A stretch of 64,000 nucleotides of DNA from Thalassia testudinum (lineage: Eukaryota; Streptophyta; Magnoliopsida; Alismatales; Hydrocharitaceae), in contig JAZHRO010000036.1 in the NCBI GenBank assembly GCA_037157565.1, positions 131,386,001 to 131,450,000 on the forward strand, in the 5' to 3' direction. The position numbers and the translations under genes are program-made. Of the stretch, positions 1 to 9,284 are shown one piece after another. The notes beneath the pieces are model-generated. The model saw nothing but the letters and a program-made list of their open reading frames with translations, was not told where the DNA came from and searched no databases. Each line of letters begins with the position of its first letter. The stretch's first letter is position 1.

Positions 1-290
1 AAATAAATTTATTATATCACATTCATCTATTTATACATATATTATAATATCAAAAATTTATATATAAATATTTTATCACATAATTAATATTTTATATAAT
101 AATTATTTTATCCAACTACTTATTCACATGTAATAATCAAACACCTTATACTTTATTTTTAAAATATTTTATCATGACATAACCGTTCTCCTGTTTAACG
201 CAGCCATGGGAAATTTTATGACGAGGGAAAATCAACTATGAGAGGCATAACAAACTAAAAGAAGATCAAAGTAGGTCAGAAGCAACATAT
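1..290. other. AT-rich noncoding DNA
   Basis: This stretch is strongly AT-rich, with many TATATA and TTTTAT runs, and holds no coding frame. It ends where the degraded chromodomain end of element W becomes recognisable. The 3' LTR of W would be expected here, but I see nothing matching the LTR at 9285-12031. It may be flanking DNA or an unrelated insertion. No function is proposed. Confidence 0.5.
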
Positions 291-292
291 CC

Positions 293-1880
293 TCAAAAAG
301 CTTCGGGTACTATTCTCGCATCGCTGTCTTGAGCTCCCAAGTCATCTTGTACCGCTGGCTTCTCCATAGGACCTTCACTAGTGGCACCTCTTTTTGTCTT
401 AGACTCTAGATGGCTCTGTCCAATATCTGAACTAGTCTCTCAGGATAGGTCAAGTCATCCCCCACCTCAATGCTCTCGTGGCTCAGAATGTGGCTGGGAT
501 CGGCTATGTACTTCTTGAGGTTGGACATATGGAACACGTCTTGTACTTTAGAAAGCTGAGGAGGAAGGGCAAGCCGGTAAGCAATGGGTCCTACCCACTC
601 CAAGACCTCAAAGGACCCCACAAACCTTGGCACAAGCTTCCCTTTCACCCCAAAATGCTGCAAGTCCTTCATGAGCGAAACATAGAGGAAGATGTGATAC
701 CCAACCTCGAACTGCACCTCTCTACGCTTCTTATCAGCATAGCTCTTCTGCCTGTTCCTGATACTACGGAGTCATCTGTGAATCTGCTCTATCACCTCCT
801 GACTCTGATGGATCAGCCTAGGATAAACCTCCCACTTGGTCCCCACCTCGACCAAACTCAAGGGTGCAGTACACTTCCTCCCGTATAGAGCCTCATAAGG
901 TACCATGCCGATGCTTGAATGGTAGTTGTTATTGTATGCAAACTTTGCCAGGGGAAAATGCTCCTCCCAGGAGCCTCTCCAGACTAGTACACAAGAGTGT
1001 AGGAGGTCCTCTAATGTTTGTATGGTGCGCTCTGACTGCCCATCAGTCTGGGGGTGGTAGGTAGTACTAAACCTCAAATGAGTCCCCAAGGCCTACTGAA
1101 ACTCTACCCAGAACTGGGAAGTGAAGTGAGCATCCCTGTTGGAAACGATCTCATGAGGGACTCCGTGGAGCACCACATCTCTGATGTATCACTCTGCTAG
1201 CTATGTTGGCCCAAAGGTGACTCGGATCAGCAAGAACCGTGTCGTCTTCATCACCTACAGGCCTTTGGTGTGTACCACATTTAATGAACCATGTCGTCTT
1301 TCGTTCGCACAGGAAGTGGCTGTAGCGGCCCTACAGGCCTCTAGTGCTCAGCCTTCACCTATTGGCATACCAAGCACTGCTGAACGAACTCACTAACATC
1401 CAGCTTCATTCCCCTCGATCAAAAGTCACGCCACAGATCATGGTACATCTTTGTGTTCCTCGTATGTATGGTGAACCTGGACCCATGTGCCTTAGTTAGG
1501 AGCTCTCTCAACACTCCTCGTCTCTAGGAACGCACAGACGTCCCCTCATACGCAGTATCCCATCAGAGAAGGTAAAATCTCCTAGGTCCCCTGTCAACAC
1601 CCTCTCCCGCAATGTCTACAAATATGGATCAACCATCTGCCCGGTAATGATACGGTCTATCAGCTCTGGTTCTAACTGCTACGTTACTGTCACTGCCCCG
1701 CAGTACCCTTATGACACCTGGGGTCGCCAACTGCTCACCTCCTCCATGAGTCTACAACTTTGTGCCTGTAAGCTGGCCAAGTGGGCGGGAGCCTTCCGGC
1801 TCAAGGCTCGGCCACCACATTGGCCTTCCCTGGGTGGTAGGAGATGCTGCAGTTGTAGTCCTTCAAGAGCTCTAACCAAC
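293..1880 (-). pseudogene. Chromovirus integrase with C-terminal chromodomain, broken (W)
   Basis: Minus-strand fragments follow the integrase order. The RNase H tail ending in a YHPGKANVV motif lies near 1800-1870. A core motif reading VSNRDAHF near 1100-1160 corresponds to the family's VSDRDARF, so the catalytic Asp is now Asn. YHPQTDGQSER, with the catalytic Glu, lies in the frame at 772-1089. The frame at 406-717 carries the typical FVGSFEVLEWVGPIAYRLAL barrel and DVFHMSNLKKY. The chromodomain continues to about 293 (PLVKVLWRSQRYKMTWE) across in-frame stops. At least three frame breaks are visible. It cannot make an active enzyme. Confidence 0.85.
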
Positions 1881-1884
1881 GTCT

Positions 1885-3250
1885 CTATCTCATGTTGAGC
1901 CCCTTTTGATCGAGCAGGTACCTGAGGCTCTTATGATCTGTGAAGATCTCGAATGTCTCACCATACAGGTAGTGCCTCCATGTCTTCAGCGCGAAGACAA
2001 TTGCTGCCAGCTCTAAGTCATGGATGGGGTAGTTATGCTCATGGGGCTTTAGTTGCCACGAGGCGTAAGCGACAGCGTGGCCCTGTTGCATGAGCACACC
2101 ACCCAACCCCTGTAACGAGGCATTAATGTAAACCACAAATTCGCCACTGCTATCGGGGATGGTGAGTACAGGAGCTGAAGTCAGTCTCTCCTTCAACTCC
2201 TGAAAGCACGACTCACACTCGTCTGTCCAAGTGAATGGCACGTCCTTCCAAGTCAACTGGGTCATAGGACGTGCGATCTGAGAGAATCCCTTGATAAACC
2301 GTCGGTAATAGCCTGCCAGTCCCAGAAAGCTGCGTATCTCTATTCTGTGCGTGGCCTCTCCCACCTGACTACGACCTCGACCTTGGTTGGATTCACGGCC
2401 AATCCGTCTCTTGAAATCACATGGCCCAAGAAGGTCACCTGTCTCAACCAGAACTCGCACTTGCTGTACTTGGCATTCAACCTACATCGTCTCAATGTAT
2501 CCAAGACCATACGTAGATGCTGTCCATGTTTTGCCTAGTCCCAAGAGTAGACCAGTATGTCGTCGATGAATACCACCACAAACCGATCTAGGTATGTCCT
2601 GAAAACACGGTTCATCAGATCCATGAAAGTAGCGAGGGCGTTGGTCAGTCCAAACGGCATGACCAAGAACTCGTAGTGTCAGTATCGAGGATGGAAGGCT
2701 ATCTTGGAAACGTCGGTCTCCCTGATCCTCAACTGATGGTAGCCTAACCTCAAGTTTATCTTGGAGAACACTGTGGCATCTCTCAACTGGTCTAAAAGGT
2801 CACCGATATGAGGTAGTGGATACTTGTTCTTGACGGTGACCCGATTCAGCTGCCTGTAGTTGACATAAAGTCGAAGACTATTGTCCTTTTTTTTCATGAA
2901 CAACATAGGGGCTCCCCACGGGGATGTACTGGGCCTCACAAAACCCTTCTCCAACAGATCCTGTAACTGAGACTTGAGCTCTCGTGGTTGAAGCGGGGCC
3001 ATCCTGTACGGTGCAGTAGAGATGGGGCTGGTCCCCGATACTAGTGAGATCTCAAACTCAACCTCACGCTTAGGTGGTACTCCTGCCAGCTCCTCTGGAA
3101 AGACGTCAAGGTACTCGCAGACCACCAGAATACTCTATAAGTCAGCCACGAGGCTAGGCTCTGCTACAACACAAGCTAAGAAGCCCTCACACCCCTGGCT
3201 CAGAAGCTTCGCTACTCGAAGTGTGGGGATGCACCTGAAACCTCCGTCTA
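1885..3250 (-). pseudogene. Chromovirus reverse transcriptase and RNase H, broken (W)
   Basis: The frame at 2679-3125 holds the RT fingers and palm start: [16 protein letters not shown], then [14 protein letters not shown], then a motif reading [11 protein letters not shown] where the family has SKIDLRSGYHQ, so one catalytic Asp is Asn. The second catalytic motif, [10 protein letters not shown], survives in another frame near 2545-2575. The frame at 1885-2460 holds the RT connection ([12 protein letters not shown]) and RNase H, whose first catalytic Asp is also Asn ([11 protein letters not shown]), while the later [11 protein letters not shown] is kept. The Asp-to-Asn changes are all G-to-A on the coding strand, the usual footprint of cytosine deamination in methylated repeats. 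Confidence 0.88.
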
Positions 3251-3254
3251 CTAG

Positions 3255-3895
3255 CTACCCGTAAAACTCAAAGAGAGGCAACTCTGGTATGGAGAAGATG
3301 ATCTTCCTCCCAAAACAGTCCACTAGGGTGTGATAGGCATGTAGCCAGTCCATCCCTAAGATCACGCCAAAATCCTCCATCGGAATCATGATCAGGTCAG
3401 CGGGAAGACTGTGTCCCCCTATAGCGACTTCGCAGTCTGTGAAGACCTCCTCTACGACAAACAACTGTCCACCTGGGTCTCTAATCAGGAACAGAACCTC
3501 TAACAGTACACTGCTCTGCCCCAATCTGACGGCAAAAATCGTGGCGGCAAAAGAATGTGTGGCATTAGGATTGAAAAGTATGTAAACAAGTCTGCTGGAA
3601 ACTGGAATCATACCTACCACCACAGAGCCTAAAGCTTTGTCATCTTTATGAGTCAGGGCATTGACACGCCCCTCAGCCCTGGGTGTAGAAGAAGCGACCA
3701 CACTCTGGGTCGAGCGAGGAGTAGCTGGTCGGTACCCTCCTTGTGACTGCTGTCCTCCTCCTCGTGCCTGGTAACCATGGCTGCCAGATTGGCCTCCAAT
3801 GCTCGATGCTGGGAGCATCTACTGTGCTCCTACCTTAGATGGATAGTTCTTCCTTATGTGGCTCGGCTGGTCACACTGGCAACAGAAAGGGGCAC
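3255..3895 (-). pseudogene. Chromovirus zinc knuckle and aspartic protease, inactive (W)
   Basis: The frame at 3255-3818 (187 codons) is a Ty3/gypsy retropepsin. The usual active-site motif F-D-(S/T)-G-A-(S/T)-H-S-F reads FNPNATHSF here, so the catalytic Asp is lost, while the later GMDWLHAYHTLVDC block is well kept. Just upstream, near 3835-3890, a CCHC-like knuckle reads CCQCDQPSHIRKNY: the first two Cys and the His are present but the last Cys is Tyr. A stop separates knuckle and protease. The fold is easy to recognise but the product would be inactive. Confidence 0.85.
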
Positions 3896-4945
3896 GACCT
3901 CCTTACTCGGTCGGTCCCTGTTAGTGACTGGGCGGGGGTCCGGTGCTGTCAACTGGCCCCTGTCTAGGGCCTCCAAAGGCCACTGGTGGCCCCACAAAGT
4001 GAGACAACTCCCCTGGGGGTGCCGTGTGCCTCCTCTCTCGATGGCCCTGTGAGTACTCGGGCTGGTAGGGCCTCTTTCATCCTGCGTCAATGTCTCACGC
4101 GGCTGGGTTGGTCTCCTCATAGGTCATGGCCACCTTGACCACGCGAGAGAAAGTAGGTAGCTTCAGGGGCTTCACATACCCCTGAATAGCAGCCCGGAGG
4201 CCCTCAGTAAACCTCCACAGGCGCTCCTCCTCTGTAGACGCAGCCGTCAGGGCGAAGCATGACAGCTTCAGGAAAAGCATATGGTACACGCTAACTATCA
4301 TCGCCCCCTGGCGGAGAGTGTGGAACTCCGGCCTCCTCTGGTCCTACCAGGTCTGTGGGAAGTATTGCTCGCAGAAGAGTGCCATGAATCAATCCCACGA
4401 TGACTCTCTCTCCTCCTGTCCCCTGACTGCCCTCCATCACCGGTGGGCTGCACTCTTCAATTGGTACATGGCAAAGGCCACACGACACTCTATAGGAGGG
4501 AAAAGTTTGTCAAAAGCCTTCTCTATCTACTCCAACCAGTCCTCTACCTCAGACGAGCTCTCATCCCCTTTAAAGGAGGGGGGCTTTAGCTTTCGAAACT
4601 TGCCGGATAGCTTGTGGTGGAGCTGCAACAGGGGAATAGGAATGCCTCCAGGCAGGGAGGGCTCGTGCTCAAAAGTGTCTGAGGGCGGTGGGGGTAGTGG
4701 AGGATCACCCCCTCCCCCTCCAGCTCATGTAGCTCTGCGGCGGCTCCCCTGTCCCACAGAGGACTCTCCCTCCACATCGTCAAGGAGGGGTGGTCGAGGG
4801 GGAGGCTACTGGAGCTCCTCCCATACTATGTCTCGAATCAGCTAGGCGAGGTCCTGGGCCTGGATGTCCGGAAGGAGGGGTGGGCTGACTGGTGCCTCAG
4901 GTCCAGCACATCTGCCCTTACGACCACGCCCATGACCATAACGCG
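3896..4945 (-). pseudogene. Chromovirus gag, fragmented (W)
   Basis: Several short minus-strand frames make up a decayed gag. The frame at 4095-4301 has the capsid-like segment STEEERLWRFTEGLRAAIQGYV followed by LPTFSRVVKVAMTYEE, typical of chromovirus gag. The frame at 4586-4783 and surrounding frames cover the N-terminal half. A Gly/Arg-rich start is read near 4900-4945. There is no open frame through the region. The identification rests on the RF-x-x-GL block and on position upstream of the zinc knuckle. Confidence 0.65.
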
Positions 4946-5990
4946 TACGAAACGCGTTGGTTTAATTATGCATTGTAGCATGCGTTCGCAACGTCGATTT
5001 TAATTTAAGATTTGGATTTGGTGAGTCCAAGTGTCGATCTTAGGGAGGTGTGAAATCAGATTAGTTCTAGTCGCTTTGGGCATCACAAAATGGTAGTGTG
5101 GTTTTCTTGCAAAAATGAGAGAGAGGGAGAGAGAAGAGAGAGTAGGGTTAGAGTTTGAGTTTAAAACATGACAATCACTTTAAGGAGACGTGAACTACGA
5201 TATAAAAAACAACATTAACATATAACATGCAATTAGAGTTTGTTTACAAATACAATAGATGAAAGCTTAAAATAGTGTAACATAAAACTAGAGTAAGAGA
5301 GAGTGTGAGGAGGAGGCGAGGTAGCCACGGAAGTGGAGGGGAGCTCCGTTGGCGGCTCGACAACTCTGGGGTGGATATGGAATGTTTGGTGGAGCTAGGA
5401 GAGGCTTAGTATTGTATGGAGTGTGTGAATTCCATGCCATTGAATGAGGTGGTTGAGGGGGTTTATATAGTTGAAGAGGGCTTCCAAAAGAGGTACGTGC
5501 CTTTAGCGATGTCCAGTACATCGCTAAAGCTTTTCTAGATACCTCGATGAAGTCCCATGCCTACCGTCCGTGCACCCATGCTTCTTCATCTCAAGCCGTG
5601 CCCATGCACCCTTAGCCGTCGAATCCGAGGCACGGATCGCCATCGAATGGATGAGGGCGCACCACGTCGCCCCCCCGCCGCGCCCGCAGATGCTTCTTCA
5701 CACGCGATCTGTGTGCTCGCGCCGTAAGCAGTCTGATTGCGCATCAACGGCTGAGATTGCGCACGACCGAGTTCATTGGATCGTGCCTCACACGCGATGA
5801 GTGCACGTGATCGGGTGTGTCGGGCAAGCTATCATGTGGAGGCACCACGTGAATTCCATCTACGCCGTTCGCGCCCACATCGACGGTTGTAATCGACCGT
5901 GCTCTCGGTCGAGCGCGATTTGGCAGGGTGCGGAGCTTCGAATGCTCGTCGCTTGCTTGCAAGGCCGAGGCGCTACCCACTGTGCTTAGT
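4946..5990 (-). mobile_element. LTR-like segment, probably a minus-strand solo LTR of another family
   Basis: The left part carries a signature seen near the 3' end of every Athila/Tat-type LTR in this window: a short run like GCATTGTAGCATG followed about 80 bases later by TCGATCTTAGGGAG (compare the GAGGTCGAAC-AGGGAGC block in S1, B and C). A reverse-strand TATA box, CTATATAAAC, lies at 5461-5470. Upstream of it on that strand is GC-rich DNA with two CACGTG boxes (5804-5809 and 5846-5851). I find no clean TG...CA ends and no target duplication, so the limits are approximate. Frames of 60-80 codons inside look accidental. Confidence 0.45.
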
Positions 5991-6960
5991 AATGATCTGA
6001 AGGCTGAAACAAAAATACAATAAGTGTTTATGGATATTCAACCACTGTTTTAAAGAATTTCCAGGCCATAGAAGCTTGATTCGCTCAGGCTCAGCTTAAT
6101 TCACTTGAGCATTAACAAGATAGATCAGAATCGCTCCTAACTAAGGACGTATTCTTGTACCTGAGACATCAGTACAGGATCCGTTGGTTTGCTTCTACTC
6201 GAGAGCCTAAGTAATCTTGGTTCACACTACACATATCAAGAAAGACCAGGTGAACATAAGATCCAACCCTAGTGTTCATTAGGGAAGGTGGAGTCCTTAC
6301 CTATGCGCGCAGGTAGACTTTTTATCCTAGGCTTTAGTCTTGTGTCTAGGAGAAACTCTTTCCACCAAAAAAAAACTCTCCTACCAAAAAAAGTGTGCTC
6401 TTCCAAATAAAGTTGTAAGAGATATACTGACACTTGTTTCAAAAAAAAAAATCTGTACAAATAAGTCAGTATATCTCGCAAATGTCTGTAAATTCTTCTC
6501 CCTAAAACGTTTTTCAGGGAAAGTTACAAATACCCTATTTCTACCATATATTATTTGAGCCACAAATGTAATAAAATGGGAGTTGAGTTTTCCATCATCT
6601 TCTTCAGGGTCAATCCGAAGACACGAGCTGAAATTGGGACCAACCAGCACTTAAAGATTCGTGAAACCCTAGGCTTGAGTCTTAATGTTCATCTGGTCAG
6701 TCTTGATCCTTCACTATGCACAAACCATAATCTCTTGAACTCTCGAGTACGGCAAAAACCATATGAGTCCTGGAAATCGTACTTAAGGTTTAAATATCAG
6801 GAGTCCAGGTTAGTTGAGAGATGGTTTATGTCAAGTAAGACTTAAAGTACTGGTAGTATTCTCTGTAATTTGTTCTCACAATATCCAACAAATAAAACAC
6901 CCATGTCGCCTCAGAAGAAAATCTTCAGCTTAAGATCATTTCTAAATACAATACAAAATG
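5991..6960 (+). mobile_element. 3' internal tail of a plus-strand Athila-like element
   Basis: This noncoding stretch leads into a clear Athila polypurine tract at 6985-6997 and an LTR (X1), so it should be the 3' untranslated part of that element. I see no conserved protein in it. Homopurine/homopyrimidine runs near 6365-6460 account for the short open frames. The upstream coding part of this element is absent from the window, apparently lost by truncation near 5990. Confidence 0.45.
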
Positions 6961-6997
6961 TTTTGCTAGGGACTAGCAAAAGATAGGCATGGGGGTA
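6961..6997 (+). promoter_or_regulatory. Polypurine tract with adjoining stem-loop (X1 element)
   Basis: AGGCATGGGGGTA at 6985-6997 directly precedes the LTR start TGAT, as expected for the primer of plus-strand DNA synthesis. Just upstream, TTTTGCTA (6961-6968) and TAGCAAAA (6974-6981) form a perfect 8-bp stem with a 5-base loop. The same stem and tract occur on the other strand next to the LTRs of B (39957-39985) and C (49923-49960). Confidence 0.8.
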
Positions 6998-9050
6998 TGA
7001 TTGCACAGCAAAAATACACCAGTAATTATGCCATCTTGTGTTATTTCCTAGCACTACCATTATATCTTAAGTAACTATAGTTGCATTTGTAAATTAACAC
7101 ATGCATGCATTTATTGAGAGGGGAGGATAATGCGAATAATTGGCCATCTAATAAACGTCTTCATCAAGGGCTGCATTGCAAATTCACCATTCTCATTTTT
7201 TTATTTTGACTTTGAAATTCTTCTCCCTCGCGCGGATCAGGGCATGGGGCATGCACCTCTTCGCGCCATTCCTCTGCCCAGCAGCATGGCTGGACATGCA
7301 ACACCAGCAGCATGGTTGTGGCAGGCTCCTTCTTCTTTAAAAAGCCTTACCCTCTCCCTTGCGAAGGGAGCCTGAACAGAGAGCACCCTTAGACACTTTC
7401 CTCCAGGCCAACCTCCTCCCCTCTCCCTCTCCATACGCAGTATCTCTTCCCACTGAAGAGACACACTGCGGGCAGGAGAAAGCTCACAGTGGTCCCACAA
7501 CCACCACTGTGAGTTCCACCACCACCCAGCTCCCTTGAGAGCAGGTGGGTGTGGTGGTTTCAACTTCTGTTTTCATCGCTGGAAGCCCTCACCACCATTG
7601 CTAGAGCTTCAAGGTCGGAAGCTCCAGTAGCAGCCACGACTGCCTGAAGCAGCCCAGGCCATCGAGCGCATGCCAGCAGACGGACGTGAACTCTCCCCGC
7701 GTGCGCAGACGCTTCCCAGCACACCCGTGCACGCAGAACCGGCGCTACCAGTCGCCTTCCCGCGCGACACTGTAGCCACTATTCACGCCTCTCAGCGCGA
7801 CATAGTAGCCATCAGCTTGTTTCTCACTTAGCCGGTGGCACAGCGCTCTCTATCCTCGCCTACAACCCACTCCAGCTGGTCACCCGCGTCTACGCTCGCC
7901 CGTAGCGCTGTGCGCTATGCTGCACTCTCGTACCAGCCTGCGTGCAAAGGCAGTACGCATGCTCCCTCCAGCGCCCACGCACAGCCCTTGTGCACCTGCG
8001 CGTGCCCTAGCCACCAGACGACACCCGCTTCCGCCAGACGACTTAACTCCTCCACTCTCTTTCACAATCACCTGCCAGTACGTGCACACACACACTCACT
8101 TGTGCACACTCACGTGTACTCTCTCACACACACTTGTACACACACACACACCCTTATAAACTCATGTCTACACACATATATATTTATATATCCACTCACA
8201 TATATACATAAATATATATCTACATATATATATATATACATATATACATATATATATCTATATACATATATTACTATATATATATATATCTTTACATACA
8301 CATCACCTACCTGTATTCATACGCCCTTGCACTTGTCACTCCACCAAGCATTATATTGCGAGAATATCTACACCAGTTGCTGATATTCCCCGATACTCGC
8401 ATAAAGCAAGCGCCTCCGCACACAGTCCCACACATCCGTCCCACACTCTACGCAGCATGTCATCTTGTTGGCTGCATCTTACTAGATGTGGACCAATTCG
8501 ATACTGTGCTACACGTCATTTCCACTTCCACCCCCACCCCTATATATATAATATATACATATCTATATATATAGAGACTGTATTTATTTCTCTACAAGCA
8601 ACCTACCTTGTTTTTATTTCTCTTTTGTTTCCTGCTACTAAAAAGATAAAAAAAAGAGTAAAAGAGAAAAGATAATCCTTGTCTTGCAGGTACTTGATCT
8701 TGCGAATAGCAGGACCAGCTTTTTTGGAAACCCTAAGTTGGCTCAAAGCCAAGAACTTGATTTTGAGGGTATACCTCAAGGACAATATTATCAACACAAA
8801 AAAATCTTAAATAGAAAAAAACCAAAAGCATATTAAACACACGGAAGAGATACGCTTTAAGAAAGACGTAGAAACTTCTTCACCTTTAATCCCTGCCTCC
8901 CTTAGATCGACCTTAGGCCTAAAAGTGACCAAGATAAAATTAAGTAAGCTGGGTAAAAAAGAAATTTTTTTGTAAAAGATGGTTAGACTCGATTTAGGTT
9001 AATCACTATACTCACTTCATTGATAATTTCACCATATTAACACAACCTAT
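6998..9050 (+). mobile_element. X1: Athila-like 3' LTR
   Basis: It starts TGATTGCACAGC right after the polypurine tract. It is homologous over its whole length to X2 (26703-27599 plus 32574-33828). Shared landmarks, in order, are a TTTAAA-type TATA box (7335-7342), two hairpins (7443-7461 and 7483-7513), CA-rich then TA-rich microsatellites (8090-8300), and a 3' block with a TAGATCGACCTTAGGCC signature (about 8905-8925), the counterpart of the 'ATCGACC' blocks near the ends of other Athila LTRs. The 3' limit is set where similarity to X2 stops near CCTATT (about 9050) and is approximate. Open frames of up to 182 codons inside come from the CA/TA repeats. Confidence 0.7.
8085..8300 (+). repeat. 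CA-rich and TA-rich microsatellite inside LTR X1
   Basis: About 80 bases of CACACA-type repeat grade into about 140 bases of TATATACATA-type repeat. X2 has the same two-part tract in the same place (about 32800-33050), so the microsatellite is an inherited part of this LTR family and not a later expansion in one copy. Confidence 0.85.
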
Positions 9051-9268
9051 TCGAGTTCTACCAGCGGCCAGCCTCAAGAACTCCTCAACGAGGCATCTCC
9101 TACAAGGAGATAAAAGAGATAGAATAGGGACTATCAGCGATACCAAGTTATATAAAGAAATAAGACTCGGAAGCGATGATTAAGGTAATATGTTTTGATG
9201 GCTATCCTAGCTGCATGTACATGAGTGGTTACTTTCAGACCATTTGGTTCATTTCTCGGGACGACCTT
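9051..9268 (-). other. Probable chromovirus leader remnant
   Basis: This noncoding stretch lies between the end of X1 and the primer-binding site at 9269-9280. In minus-strand order it is where the 5' leader of the chromovirus should begin. It shows no coding frame or repeat. The assignment rests only on position. Confidence 0.4.
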
Positions 9269-9280
9269 GCTCTGATACCA
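9269..9280 (-). promoter_or_regulatory. Primer-binding site, tRNA initiator Met
   Basis: The minus strand reads TGGTATCAGAGC, complementary to the 3' end of plant initiator Met tRNA, the primer used by many chromoviruses and copia elements. It is separated by four bases from the LTR end at 9285. This identifies the adjoining LTR as a 5' LTR. Confidence 0.9.
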
Positions 9281-9284
9281 TCTT

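Larger units (their letters stand above)
293..4945 (-). mobile_element. W: decayed Tekay/Del-type chromovirus coding region
   Basis: Read on the minus strand, the order is gag, CCHC zinc knuckle, aspartic protease, reverse transcriptase, RNase H, integrase and chromodomain, which is the order of Ty3/gypsy chromoviruses. Similarity runs over the whole span but the frame breaks repeatedly, so this is a dead copy. Chromoviruses integrate through an integrase whose C-terminal chromodomain contacts chromatin. A minus-strand chromovirus 5' LTR with primer site lies at 9269-12031 and may be the 5' end of this element, separated from it by later insertions. That link is inferred from order and strand only. 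Confidence 0.85.

Noticed and set aside
6270..6650. Phe/Lys-rich frames near 6300-6600 as small genes
   Set aside because: They depend on A- and T-homopolymer runs, have no recognisable domain and lie in an element tail.
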